Below are positions 11,484 through 24,958 of a stretch of DNA of 64,000 nt, in pieces. The position numbers were made by a program, and so were the translations under genes. Position 1 is the stretch's first letter. Each line of letters starts with the position of its first letter. The stretch is from Centrapalus pauciflorus (lineage: Eukaryota; Streptophyta; Magnoliopsida; Asterales; Asteraceae). The notes beneath the pieces are model-generated. The model was not told the DNA's origin. It saw only the letters and a program-made list of their open reading frames with translations, and did no database searches. Where the stretch lies: the NCBI GenBank assembly GCA_020465985.1, contig JAANYP010000825.1, positions 269,501-333,500 on the forward strand, given 5' to 3'.

Positions 11484-14400
11484 CTAACTACTAAACTTTA
11501 CATTATCTCGTAATCCTATGCTAACAGCATGACTACAGTGTTTCGGTTGAGAAAGTGGCTTTGTGAACGGATCAGCTGGATTCTCCTCTGATCGCACTCT
11601 TTTCACAATCACATGTCCTTCTTCAACCTTGCTACGAACAAAGTGGTACTTCCGATCAATATGCTTGGACTTTCCATGATCCTTGGGTTCTTTTGTCAAC
11701 GAAACAGCACTTTCGTTGTCGCAGAATATTTCGATGGGGTCTTGAACCGTTGGGACAACTCCAAGATCTCCAATGAAATTCTTCAACCAGATGGCTTCCT
11801 TTGAGGCTTCTGAGGCCACAATATATTCTGACTCGCAGGTAGAGTCTGCCACGGTTTCCTGCTTCGAACTCTTCCACGTCACGGCTCCCCCGTTCAATAA
11901 GAACAGATTGTGACCGACAGTCATCTCTATCAGTTTGGAAACTCGCATCGCAATAATCGGTTACTTTGAGTTCATCCTGTCAACCGTAAACCAAGAACCT
12001 GTCTTTAGTATTTCTTAAATACTTAAGAATATTCTTGACCGCCGTCCAATGACCTTCACCAGGGTCTTGCTGATGTCGACTCACCATGCTTAAAGCAAAT
12101 GAGACATCAGGCCTCGTACATGTCATGACATACATTATAGATCCTATGGCCGAAGCATATGGAACTCGACTCATTCTGTCTCGTTCCTCCTGTGTCTTCG
12201 GGCTCATGTCTTTACTAATCTTTATGCCATGAGCAAAGGGAAGGTTCCCCTTCTTAGACTTCTCCATACTGAACCTTTTCAGTATTTTGTCCAAGTACGT
12301 ATCCTGGCTTAGTCCTATTAGACGTCTCGTTCTATCTCTATAAATCTTTATACCCAGAATAAAAGCTGCATCTCCTAGATCCTTCATAGCAAAACATCTC
12401 CCCAACCAATCTTTTACACTCTGTAATGTTGGGATGTCGTTTCCTATAAGTAATATGTCATCGACATATAATACCAGGAAGACTACAGTGCTCCCACTGA
12501 CCTTGACATATATGCAAGACTCATCTTCGCTTCTAGAAAATCCAAACTTTGTGATTTTCTCATGAAAGCAAAGATTCCAGCTTCGAGAAGCTTGCTTAAG
12601 TCCATAAATGGACTTCTGAAGCTTACACACTTTCTTAGGATACTTGGTGTCTACAAAACCTTTAGGTTGTGTCATAAACACATCCTCTGTCAATTTCCTG
12701 TTAAGGAAAGCGGTTTTGACATCCATCTGCCAGATTTCATAGTCATGAAACGCAGTTATGGCCAGAACTATTCTTATGGATTTAATCTTAGCTACCGGTG
12801 AAAAGGTTTCCTCATAGTCAATCCCGAAGGTTTGAGTATAGCCCTTTGCCACCAGCCTAGCTTTGTAAGTGTGTACTTTCCCGTTCTTATCCGTTTTCTT
12901 CTTGAATATCCACTTACAACCCACCGTCTTTAGACCGGGTGTGGGATCAACCAAGTTCCAAACTTGGTTGCCATACATGGATTCAATCTCGCTATCCATA
13001 GCTTCCTTCCATTTGGCTGCCTCAGGGCCTGCCATCGCTTCCCGGTAGTTAGCTGGTTCATCTAAGTCGACTAGTGTACTATCACTAATCATATCACCCT
13101 GTTCAATATGGAAACCATAGTAGAACTCAGGAGGATTGCTAACTCTACCGGATCTGCGCAAAGGTAATGATATGTCATTGGGTTCAACAGGCATCTCAGC
13201 CTCATGTTGATGGTCAGTGTTTGCAGTTAGTTCTTCATCGGTAGTATCTTGAATCTCATCAAGATCGATCTTACTCCCACTGTCCTCTTTAGATATTATC
13301 TCCTTCTCGAGGAACACTCCTCTTCGAGATACAAACACTACGTTTTCACGTGGTTTGTAAAATAGATATCCAAATGACTCTTGTGGGTAACCGACGAATA
13401 GACACTTTTCAGATCTTTGACTGAGTTTGTCAGAGGTCTCTCGTCCAACGAAGACTTCACAACCCCAGATCTTGATGTGAAGGGAAGGACGCTTTCCCTT
13501 CCACATCTCGTAAGGTGTCTTTGAAACTTTCTTGGTGGATACTAGATTTAGAATATGTGCCGCAGTTTCTAATGCAAAACCCCAGAAACTTACTGGAAGT
13601 GTTGCTCGACTCATCATAGATCGGACCATGTCTAACAAGGTCCTGTTTCTCCTCTCCAAACTCCGTTGAGTTGTGGTTTTCTAGGAGGAGTTAACTGGGA
13701 AACTATTCCACAGCTTCTAAGATGATCGAGAAACTCGATACTAAGGTACTCTCCTCCCCTGTCGGAGCGGAGAACCTTTATCTTTCTGCCCAGTTGATTC
13801 TCTACTTCACTTTGATATCTTTTGAATGTCTCAAAAGTGTCGGACTTATGTTTAATTAAATAAACATATCCAAATCTACTATAGTCATCTGTAAAGGTGA
13901 CATAGTACCGATTTTCCCCTTTTGTAGCACATCGGAATGGCCCACATACATCTGTGTGGACCAAATCCAATAGTCCTTCACCTCTTTCACACGTTCCTGT
14001 GAATGGTGATTTTGTCATCTTGCCCAGTAAATAGGATTCGCATACATCATCCGATTTTAGGTCGAATGATTACAACACTCCATCCTTTTGGAGTTGAGCG
14101 ATGCGTTTCTTGTTAATGTGCCCAAGGCGACAGTGCCACAATTTGGACTTATCAATTTCGTTAGAATCAATATTAAATAATGGGTTGTTAACACACTCAA
14201 CAGTTTCATATATGTCATTATAAGGACAAGCTTTGAATATAAAAACATCATTCAAATAAACCAAAATACTTCCATTATTATTATCAAAGCTGAAATTGTA
14301 TCCATCCTTATACAAGGCAAACAAAGAAATGATGTTCCGATTCATATCGGGTGAATAACAGCAATTATTTAAGCTAATCTCTACTCCTGATCTAAGCACG

Positions 14401-15479
14401 AGCTTGAACCTTCTGACTTTCTTCACAGGCGTGATCTTTCGATTCCCCATGATTAGGTTCAGCTCTCCATGCTTCAAGCTTCTACTTTCCCTTAGTCCCT
14501 GCAATACAGAGCAAATGTGAGTACCACATCCTGTATCAAGAACCCATGAATTAGAGATAGAAGTGTTATGGAGTTCGATCATGAACATACCTGAGGTGCT
14601 GGCCTTTTCGACTTTGCCGTCTTTAAGGTCCTTCAGATATGATGGGCAGCTTCGCTTCCAGTGCCCCTTGCCATTGCAGTAAAAGCATACTGCTTCCTTC
14701 GGATCTTTAGTAGGCACAATACCGGACTCTGTTCTCCCTTGAGACCCTTTCTTGGACTTTCCTTTTGGGGCCTTCCAGGATGACTTCCGTTTCTTTGAGG
14801 CCTTACCGACAGTAAGCACAGGGGCCACAGGGGTCTCATCTTTCTTGATGCCCTGTTCAGCGGTTCGGAGCAGATTATGCAGTTCCATAATTGACGTCTC
14901 CTTCTGATTCATGTTCATCTGATAGGAGAGTACGAACTGATTATAGATGATGGGCAGTCCAGAAAGAATGATATTGGTGGAGAACTCAGAGTCAAACACC
15001 ATATTGAGAGCCTCCAGCCGGTCGAAGTACCCCTTCATCTCAAGGACGAAAGTGCAGATAGATGTTCCAGGTTTTGGTTTGCAGGCCATGAGGGATCTTA
15101 CCACATCAAGGCGCTCTTTGCTCGCCTTAGCCTCAAACATCTCTCGCAGCTGCTGATTCATCTCAAAGGCCCATGTATTCTCGAAGGCTTTAGCAAGCTC
15201 AGGAACCATGGATGACGCCATGATGCAGGACACTTTGTTTGCATCATCGTAATGTTTCTGGTGTGCGTCCATTTCCTCCTGGGTGGGATTTTCATTCAGT
15301 GTGAGAATTTGTTCATCGAGAACATACTCCTTGTTCTCGTACCTCAGCGTAAACCTGAGGTTTCTCATCCAGTCCACATAGTTTGGACCGGATAGTATTT
15401 CCCTACCCAGAACGGAAAGGAGTGAGAAGTTGGATGCGTGGTTGGGAGCAGGAGTGGGAGTACCAGTAGAAGTAGACAT
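11484..15479 (-). pseudogene. Copia gag-pol polyprotein with four inactivating lesions
   Basis: The start at 15479 (MSTSTGTP) opens the gag domain; a CCHC knuckle CFYCNGKGHWKRSC lies near 14660-14700 and the protease DTGCGTHIC near 14515-14540. GAG-pre-integrase (WHCRLGH) ends at an in-frame TAA, 14067-14069. Integrase resumes (VHTDVCGPF, YSRFGYVYL, LRSDRGGEY) and loses frame at about 13660, where one missing base is the simplest explanation. The third segment carries the rest of integrase and RT (QMDVKTAFLN, YVDDILLIGND) and ends in a TGA at about 11978 just after VYG. RNase H (SESEY-like CESEY, HIDRKYHF) follows in another frame after a short deletion near 11910. Four independent breaks mean no polyprotein can be made. 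Clade within Copia not assigned. Confidence 0.92.
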
Positions 15480-16177
15480 CTGTGAGATAAAGTTTTAGTT
15501 AGTATGAAGTATTCCTTAAACAATTTACCCAATTTGAATTAAGGCTAGGATCCATATTTTCGATTCGTTTTATGAAAAGGGTCGCCGTAATCACGCCACG
15601 AATTTATTTTAGGTGGACAAACTCTTGTCGATTTCAATCTCTATGAAATTCCTAGATCTTTTGAGATTCATTGAATCTTATCAATGGCATGTTAATCTCG
15701 GTTATGCTCAACTACTATCCGTGACTGGGTTGCCGAGGATCACGGACAAGATGGTGAATCTAACCATGCAAAACTGCGTAAGACCCGGCACGGATCAGTC
15801 CGGGAATCGCGAGTCCTACATCACCTCCTAATATGTCTCTCATTAGTGTGCCGGTCAATACACACGCTCCACTAACAGTGCATATAGGAGATGTGCATTT
15901 TTCATGGATTTGCATACTAATTCACTTTTGATATATCTAAAACGGGATTTTTTGTTTTAGTACTTTAGATTATACTTTTAATCTGGACACCATCCTATCA
16001 AAAGTCCTCGGTAGCTCCATTGAACGCACAGCGAAGCGGAGGAGGTAGGTCAGCGCGAAGCTGTTAAAAACCTACTCCTTTAGGGAAGCAGAGCGACCCG
16101 CCTTATACCTCGTTTATAGTTTGTTCACTATGGGTGAGCCGATTTATCAATTGACTGACGATGTAATTAGATTTAAA

Positions 16178-16180
<3 letters not shown>

Positions 16181-16260
<80 letters not shown>
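16181..16260. repeat. (TA)n microsatellite in the Copia leader
   Basis: About 80 bp of TA. Confidence 0.95.
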
Positions 16261-16262
<2 letters not shown>

Positions 16263-17090
16263 CAATAATACATATATAAATTTCTTTTAAATCTTAGGGG
16301 TTTAATTTTAAACTTTTAAAATTAGAGGGTCTATTTTAAACATTTTAAAATTCAGGGTATATTTTAAACAATTTAAAATATTAGGGTTTAAATTAATATT
16401 TAATTATATATATATATATATATATTTCGGTTTCAATATTTAAATAAAATAAGAAACATTTAATTATTAAATATATATTAAATCCGAAACCTATATATAT
16501 AACCATATAAATCCTCAAAATTTAAACCTAGGATTATACAAGTTTATCCTAATAAATTATGATATTCTAAAACCTTTAGGATAAGCACTTAATTTAAATT
16601 AAGGTAATTTCTAAATAAATAAGATTTAGGATAAACCTAGAAAATCAAGCTTATCTCTAAGGCATGTTTATTTAAAACCCCAAAAATCAAACCCTTAATT
16701 AAATTAATAAAATCCTAAATTTATAAAATAATAATTTATTTAATATTTCAGATTTATCCATTTAAAACCTTTTAAAATCCGAAAATTTGAAGAAAAATAT
16801 GAAAAACAATTTTCAAAATTTATACAATTAATTTAATATTTAAAAACTATTTTAAAAATTAAATAATTATCGAAAAACGAATTTTACTCCAAAAATTTCG
16901 AAAAATTAATTTTTAATTAATTTTTCGGATTTATTTAATATTTAAAAATTAATTTTAAGTTTAAACAATTTAATTTAAAATTAAAAACACCATTAAAATT
17001 AAATCAAAATTCCGAAAATTAATCAAAACAAATTTCGAAATTTAAGAACAAGATTATCATCTCAAAATTAGTGCAAAGCTTGTTAGGTTA

Positions 17091-17106
17091 ACCGCTCTAA
17101 TACCAC
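17091..17106 (-). other. Copia primer-binding site
   Basis: The minus strand next to the LTR reads GTGGTATTAGAGCGG, one mismatch from the initiator tRNA-Met complement TGGTATCAGAGC. Confidence 0.8.
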
Positions 17107-17878
17107 TGTTGGTTTTTCTATACCCTTGCTAGGTTAAATTAAAACTTTGCAGAAAATTAAATAACCTAACTATGCAAGAATATAAAACCTTAAGGATCTA
17201 ACCAAACAAGTTAAGCAACTAATTATTAAAATAAAGAGATGAACAAGAAAAACTAACCTTGAGAAAATTCGCAATTTTCTCCACGAAGAACGATTTCACG
17301 AACAGCCTCTGAATTGAGCAACAAGCGTCTAAAGCAAGATCGCCTCTAGTTGTTCACACCCAATGAACAAAAGAAAAGATAATTATAACTTTTCTAAGCT
17401 CAGATCTCAGAGTCCCAAAAACTGGTATCCCTTGTGATCGTTAGAGAACTTAGAATTGAATAAGCGAGGAATGAAGCAGGCAGGGGCTGCCTATTTATAG
17501 GTTTTAGAAACCTACAAATTTTTGATCCCAAATCCATGTGGGATGGATTGGTGGCCGGCCCCCCTATTAGGGTTTAGGGGGTGCCCTGTTGACTATCAAC
17601 TAATTGCAGTTTAGCCCCTGTACTTCCTGAATTAATTCTATTAGCTTCCGGTTAATTTATTAACTATTAATAAATTAACAAACTAACTCATTAATCAAAT
17701 ATAATCAATTATTTAGTTTCTAATTAATTTATTAAACATAATAAATTAACAAACCAATTAACATTATATCTTTAAGTTAATCATCTTCTCTTTACAATTC
17801 ATTGCATGCACCCAAAAAGTATCCAGCCTGATAACAATATGTTTACAAATAATTGTGACTTGGACACTAATTCCAACA
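17107..17878 (-). repeat. Copia 5' LTR
   Basis: TGTTGGTTTTTC... to ...ATTCCAACA, 772 bp, same length as the left LTR. Confidence 0.95.
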
Positions 17879-17883
17879 CCTAG

Positions 17884-19801
17884 GACCTAAACCCTTAACC
17901 TAAAACCTAAACCCTAAATCGTAAAACCTATACCCGAAACCCTAAACCCTAAAACCTAAACCCTAAACCATAGGACCTAAAACCTTAACCCTAAACCCTA
18001 AAACCCTAAGCCCCAGTAACTAAACTCTTAACCCTAGACCCCTAAAACCTAAACCATAGGACCTAAACCCTTAACCCTGAGTCCTAAAACTTAAACCCTT
18101 AAACCCAAAACCTAAACCCTAAAACCTAATCCCTAAACTCTAAAGCCTAAAACCTAAAAACTCTAAACCCAAAACCCTATAACCTACACTCAAAACCTTA
18201 AATCCTTAACCTTAAACCCTAAACCCAAAAACCTACACCCTAAACCTTAAAACCTACACCCAAAACCCTAAGCCCTAAAAGCTAAAACGTAAGCCATAAA
18301 ACCTAAAACCTAAACCATAAACCCTAAAACCTAAATCGTAAAACCTAAATCCTAAACCCTAAAACCTTAACCTTAAACCCTAAAACCCTAACCTTAAACT
18401 CTAAAACCTACATCCGAAACCCCATAACCTAAACCCAAAACTCTAAGCCCTGAAAGTTAAACCGTAAAACCTAAAACCTTATCCCTAAAACCTAAACCGT
18501 AAAACCAAAACACTAAATCCTAAACCCTAAAACCTAAACTCTGAAACCTCAAACCCAAAACCCTAAAACCTTACCTTAGAACCTAAACCCAAAAACCTAC
18601 ACCATAAACCCAAAACCCTAAAACCTAAACCCTAAACCTTAAACCCTAAAACCTAAACAGAAACCCTAAACCCTAAAGCGTAAAACCTAAACCCTAGGAC
18701 CTAAATCCTAAAAGCCAAAACATTAACCCTAAACTTTAAAGCCTAAACCCTAAACCCTAAATATTTAACCCTAAACCCTAAAACTAAACCATATAATCTA
18801 AATCCTAAACCCTAAAACCCACACTCTACACCCTAAACTCTAAAACCTACACCCTAAATCTTAAATCCTAAACCCTAAAACCATAACCTTAAACCCAAAA
18901 ACCTACACCCTAAACCCTATAGCTTAAACCCTAAAAACTTAACCTTAAACCCTAAAACCTACACCCTAAACCCTATAACCAAAAACCTAAACCCTAAAAC
19001 CTAAACCGTAAACCATAAAACCTAAACCCTAAACCATAAAACCTAAACACTAAATCCTAAACCCTAAAATCTAAACTCTGAAACCTGAAACCCTAAACCC
19101 TAAAACCTAAACCATATAAATTAAACCCTAAATCCTAAAACCTAAAACCTACTCCCTAAGTCGTAAAACCATAACCCTAAAACATACACCCTAAACCCTA
19201 AAGCATAAGGCTTAAAACCTAAACCCTAAAACCCACACCCTAAACTCTAAACCCTAAGACCTAAACTATAAACACTAAAACCTAGACCCTAAACCCAAAA
19301 TTCATAAACTGTAAACCAAAAACCCAAGCAAAACCCTTAACCCTACACCCTAAAAATATAAACCCTAAATCTTAAAACTTAAACCCTTAACCCTAAACAC
19401 TAAACCCTAAACCCTAAAACTTTAATCCTAAACCCTAAAACCCACACCCTAAAACCTAAACCCTATACCCTAAACCCTCAAGCCTAAATCCGAAAACATA
19501 AACCCAAAACCCTACACCCTACAACCCAAACCGTAAACCCTAAATCCTAAAATCTAAACCCTGGAACCTAAACCCTAAATCCTAAAACCAATACCCTAAA
19601 ACCTAAAACCTAATTCTTAAAACCTACAAATGAAACCTTAAACCCTAAAACCTACCCCCTAAACCTTAGAGCTTAACCTAAAAACCTTAACCTTAAACCA
19701 TTAACCCTAAAACCTACACCATAAACCCTAATTAAACCAAAACCCTGTACCTTAAACACTAAAATCTAAACCCGAAACCCTAAAACCTGAACCCTAAACC
19801 T
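17884..19801. repeat. Degenerate telomere-like array, block 2
   Basis: Continuation of block 1 after the Copia insertion, same orientation. Higher-order phrases recur near 18506 and 19044. Confidence 0.93.
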
Positions 19802-21222
19802 TGATTGATATCGCCAATTATATGTATATTTTATTGGTGATATCCATGGACTTTCATGTATAATATTTGGATGAATTTAATGGTTTTTATGATTAAACGT
19901 ATATTTATTTCTCGTCTCTTGTTTTGGCTAGGTTCAGGAAGAAATTATAAAAATTGGTTGTCATGCGTTTGTTTCGTATTTTGGTCATATCTCTCTCATA
20001 CGAACTCGGATTCAGGTGATTCAAAAACACGGACGAAGAGGAAACATGGAGCTACAACTTTCATGTTTTGAGTTTTGACCAAATAATGATAGGCACGACA
20101 TGCCCTCCCAGGCGCACCCTACTTTGTTATCTGAGAGCTCCAAGCATTAAGGCACGACATGCCTACTTTTAGGCACAACGTGCTCTCCTGAAAACCATCA
20201 TTTCAGAGATATTTTTAGGCCGGTTGGAGGACAAAAACTCATAGGCACCGCATGCCCTCCTCAGACTATAAAAACTCATATTTCCTTGCATTTATTCATT
20301 CTTAGACATTTCACACACAAACACACGAAGAAATACACTTTTAAGAGAGGAAGGAAGCTCCTTTGGGCTATTTTGGGAAGAAATCTTGGAGGGGAACACC
20401 ACCACAACACCGAAAAACACCGTTAGGGGAGTTCTAACATCTCTAACTCGTTTGGTTATGTTTGTTTTTCCCATTTGTATGTTGAACATGTTGTGTTACT
20501 CTATTTCTATGGAGTAATTGTATTGTAATCATGTGGGTTTGTAAACCCTAAACATTGGATGACTTTTATTTTGTGTTGGATGAAATATCATTGTTGTTTC
20601 TTGCTTTGAAAGAAGATTTATAGCTTTGGTTATATATTTGCTTGTGTTTACCATAAATACTTGATTTTCAACAATGTGAGTTGGGTTTAACTAGTATAGT
20701 TGAGTGATCTTATAATTTTATTGTCGTTACTTGCATTGCAATTTGTGATAAGTTAGTAGTTGAGTGATCTTTGCTTCCTTATCATTAATTGTATAATTTA
20801 AGGAGTGAATTCATATTTGAGTGATCTTTATGGTTTTACTTCTTGAATTCGTATGATAGTTAATCCAACTGAATGTAATGTTTAGTCATCCAATGTTTAG
20901 GGGGAGCAATTCCATGTGATTACCCTTTTCAAGATTATCCTTCCAAACTTCTTGTTCTAATAGTATGTTGACAGTTGAAGTGTGTTATTTTGTTCTTGAA
21001 GCTAAGTATAATTTTCAAAGCTATCCACTTATAGTCATCACTAACCATTAACTGACGGTATTATATCAAAATCCACCAATTGTCCATGAGTTCGACAACC
21101 CGGACTTACCTAACCTATGCTAACAAACGATAGGTAATACTTGCTTACTGTCAGCTAGTTCCAATTCAGTTAGTATCGTTCTCTTTTATAATTAAAACCA
21201 ATGTATACTAGCGGCACATCAA
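19802..21222 (+). mobile_element. Probable solo LTR, unclassified (edges uncertain)
   Basis: A 1.4-kb non-telomeric insertion running from TGATTGATATCG to GCGGCACATCA. Inside are four copies of a motif like AGGCACGACATGCC (20090-20250), then ACTATAAAAACTC (about 20264), a plausible TATA box, then a long U-rich leader. This layout (repeated U3, TATA, R/U5) fits an LTR on the plus strand. Ends TGAT/ATCA are inverted, but the flanks AACCT and AAGCC agree only partly. An LTR is the best guess, not proven. Confidence 0.5.
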
Positions 21223-23122
21223 AGCCTAAACCTTAAACCATAGGACCTAAAACCTTAACCCTAAACCCTAGGACCTAAACCCTTAACCCGAAACCCTAAA
21301 ACTTAAACCTTAAAACCTAAAACCTAAACTCTAAAACGAAACCCTAAACTCTAAAGCCTAAACCCTAAACCCTAAATCCTTAACCCTAAACCCTAAAACC
21401 TAAACCATAAAACCTAAACCCTTAATCCTAACCCTAAACCCTACACTTTAAACATTAAACCCTACACCATAAACCTTAAATTCTAAACCCTAAAACCTTA
21501 ACCTTAAACCCTAAACCCAAAAACCTACACCCAAAACCCTAAAACCTACGCCCTAAACCCCATATCCTTAACCTTAAACCTAAACCCTAAAATCTACACC
21601 CTAAACTCTAAACCCTATAACCTAAACCATAAACCCTAACCTAAGCCTTAAAACCTAAACCCTAAACCATAAAACCTAGAACTTAAGCCCTAAACCCTAA
21701 AATCTGAATCGTAAAACATAAACACTAAATCCTAAACCCTAAAACCTAAACTCTGAAACTCTAAAACCTAAAACCCTAAACCCTAATACCAAAACCATAT
21801 AATCTAAACCCTAGAACATACACCCTAAACCCTAAATCCCAAACCCTTAAACGTACACCCTAAAGCCTAAAGCCTAAACTCTAAACCCTAAACCTTAAAC
21901 CCTAAAACCTAAACCCGAAATCCTAAACCCTAAAAACTAAACCCTAAAGCGTAAACCCTAAACCCTAGAAACTAAATCCTAGAACGTAAACCCTAAAATC
22001 CAAAACCTAACCACTAAAACCCTAAATCCTAGGACCTAATACCTAAACCATATCACCTAAACCCTAAAACGTACATCCTAAACCCTAAAACCTAAACCCT
22101 AAATCCTAAACCTAAAACGTAACCTTAAACCCTAAAGCCTAAGGCATAAAACTTTAACTCTAAACCCTAAAACCCACACCCTAAAACATAAACCATAAAC
22201 CCTAAAGTCTACTCCCTAAACTCTAAATCCTATAACCTAAACCATAAACCCTAACCTAAGCCTTAAAACCCAAACCCTAAACCATAAATTCTAGAACTTA
22301 AGCCCTAAACCCTAAAATCTAAATCGTAAAACCTAAACACTAAATCCTAAACCCTAAAACCTAAACTCTAAAACCCTAAAACCTAATCCAAAACCATATA
22401 ATCTAAACCCTAAAATATAAACCGTAAAACGTACACCCTAAACCCTAAAACCTGAACCTGAAACCCTAAACCCTAAAGCGTAAACCTTAAACTCTAGGAC
22501 CTAAATCCTAAAAGCCAAAACCTAAACCCCAAACTTTAAAGCCTAAACCCTAAACCCGAAACCCTAAAACCGAAAACCTAAACGCTAAAATCTAAACCCT
22601 AAACTCTAAAGCCTAAAGCCTAAACCCTAAATCCTGAACCCTAAACCCTAAAACCCAAACCATAAATCCTAAACCTTAAAACGTACACTCTAAACCCTAA
22701 ACCCAATAACCTACACCCAAAACCTTAAATTCTAAACCTAAAAACCTTAACCTTAAAACCTAAACCCAAAAACCTACACCAAAAACCCTAAAACATCCAC
22801 CCTAAAGCCTAAACCCTAACTTGAAACCCTAAACCATAAAACATACACTCTAAACCCTAAACCATATAACCTACACCCAAAACCTTAAATCCTAAACCCT
22901 AAAACCTTAACCTTAAAACCCAAACCAAAAAACCTACACCTTATAACCTACACCCTAAACTATAAACCCTATAACCTAAACCATAAACCCTAAGCCCTAA
23001 AACCTAAACCCTAAAATAAAATCTAAACAATAAAACCTAAACACTAAATCCTAAACCCTTAAACTAAACTCTGAAACCCTAAACCCTGATACCTAAACCA
23101 TATAACCTACGCCCTAAAACGT
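21223..23122. repeat. Degenerate telomere-like array, block 3
   Basis: Same orientation and motif mix as the other blocks. Higher-order phrases recur near 21723, 22333 and 23038, 600-700 bp apart. Confidence 0.93.
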
Positions 23123-23491
23123 TGTTAGATGTTAAATTTCGATCTTGTGGAATTTATATTGTAATAATTAATTAGTTTTATTTCCATGTAATTTATTTCT
23201 AGTCTTTCCTTTTTATTATCATGCAATTCTCTTAGTTATAGAAGTTGAGGGACTATTTTGTAATACTTTGAAACTTGAATTAAATGATGTAAGGGAAACC
23301 CCACCTAGGGTTTCCCACACAGACACATTACAATAATTCTAAGAAAAGCAGCCGCCGCTTTTTCCCTTTCTCTCTGACATTGTTCTTACAATATTCATAG
23401 CAATCATTGAGTGAAAATCATTCTTTTTGTCTAATTTATTGCTGAAATCATATATATGTGTGCTGATTACTGATGGGATTTTATTACAACA
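23123..23491 (+). mobile_element. Solo LTR, 369 bp, perfect TSD
   Basis: TGTTAGATGTTAAATT... to ...TTTATTACAACA with 5-bp TSD AACGT (23118-23122 and 23492-23496). The rejoined flanks give the array phrase AAAACGTACACCCTAAACC, found intact elsewhere (for example near 8810). The short length suggests Copia or a TRIM. Strand is tentative. Confidence 0.85.
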
Positions 23492-23496
23492 AACGT

Positions 23497-24958
23497 ACAC
23501 CCTAAACCTTAAACCCTAAAACCAAAACCCTAAATCCTATACCCTAAAATGTAAACCCTAAACACCAAAACCTTAACCCTAAACCCTAAAACCCACACCC
23601 TAAACCCTAAAACCTAAACTATAAGCCATAAAACCTATACCCTAAACCCAGAAATCGTAAACCCTAAACCCTACACATTCAACCCCTAAACCATAAACAG
23701 TAAACCTAAAACCTACACCGTAAACCCTAAAACCTAAAATCTAAACCATAAACCGTAAACCCTAAAACCTAAACCCTAAACCCTAGGACTTAAACCCTAA
23801 AGCCTAAACCCCTAAACCCTAAAACCCTAAACCCTTAACCCTAAATCCAAAACCTAAACCCAAAAACCTAAGCCCTAAACTCTAAAGCCTAAACCTTAAA
23901 CCCTAAAACCTAAAACATAAAACCTAAACACTAAATCCTAAACCCTAAAACGTACACTCTAAACCCAAAACCCTAAAAGCTACACCCTAAAGTTTAAATC
24001 CTAAACCCTAAAACCTTAACCTTAAACCAAAAACCTACACCCTAACCCTAAAACCTAAACCCTAAAGCTTAAACCCTAAAACCTTAACCTTCAACCCTAA
24101 AATCTACACCCTAAACCCTAAACCCTATAACCTAAACCCGAAACACTAAGCCCTAAAAGCTAAACCGTAAACCATAAAACCTAAACACTAAACCCTAAAA
24201 CCTAAACCATAAAATCTAAACACTAAGTCCTAAACCCTAAAACCTAAACTCTAAAACCCTAAAACCTATAATCCTAAACTCAAAAACCTGAACCCTAAAA
24301 CCTACACACAAAACCCAAAGCCCTAAACCCTAAAGCCTAGAGAACTAACCCAAAAACCTAAACCTTAAACCCTATAACCTTAGCCTTAAACCTTAAACCC
24401 TAAAATCTATACACTAAACCCTAAAACCTAAACCTTAAACCCTAAACCAAAACCTTAAACTCTAAATCCTAAAACCTAAACCTAAAATCCTAAACCCTAA
24501 AATCTAAACCCTAAACCCTAGGACCTAAACCCTTAACCCTAAACACTAGAACCCTAAACCCTAAACCCTAAAACACTAAACCCTAGGACCTAAACGCTAA
24601 AACATAAGCCCTAAACTCTAAACCCTAAATCCTTAACCCTAAACCCTAAAATCTAAATCATAAATCCTAAACCCCAAAACCTACGCTTTAAACCCTAAAC
24701 CCTATAACCTACACCTTAAACCTTAAACCCTAAATCCTTAACCTAAAAACCTAAACCCAAAAACCAACACCCAAAACCCTAAAACCTACACCCAAAAGCC
24801 TAAAGCCTAAAACCTTAACCTGAAACCCTAAACCCTAAAACCTACACCCTAAACCATAAGCCCTAAAACCTAAATCCTAAATCATAAAACCTCAAACTTA
24901 AGCTCTAAACCCTAAAATCTATATCGTAACATGAACACTAAATCCTAAGCCCTAAAAA
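23497..24958. repeat. Degenerate telomere-like array, block 4
   Basis: Same features as the other blocks. Confidence 0.93.

Larger units (their letters stand above)
15480..17106 (-). other. Copia 5' leader
   Basis: Non-coding, very AT-rich stretch between the right LTR and gag, including a TA microsatellite at 16181-16260. The part from 16270 to 17090 is dominated by AATTTAAAA-like words. No gene seen. Confidence 0.7.
9850..17878 (-). mobile_element. Ty1/copia retrotransposon, full length but defective
   Basis: Two 772-bp LTRs (9850-10621 and 17107-17878), perfect 5-bp TSD CCTAG (9845-9849 and 17879-17883), a PBS beside the right LTR and a polypurine tract (AAGTGGGAGAC, read on the minus strand) beside the left one. 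Internal domain order gag, protease, integrase, RT, RNase H identifies Copia. The LTRs differ at a minor share of positions, so the insertion is not very recent. It sits inside the telomere-like array; the TSD is part of the array unit CCCTAGGACC. Confidence 0.96.
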
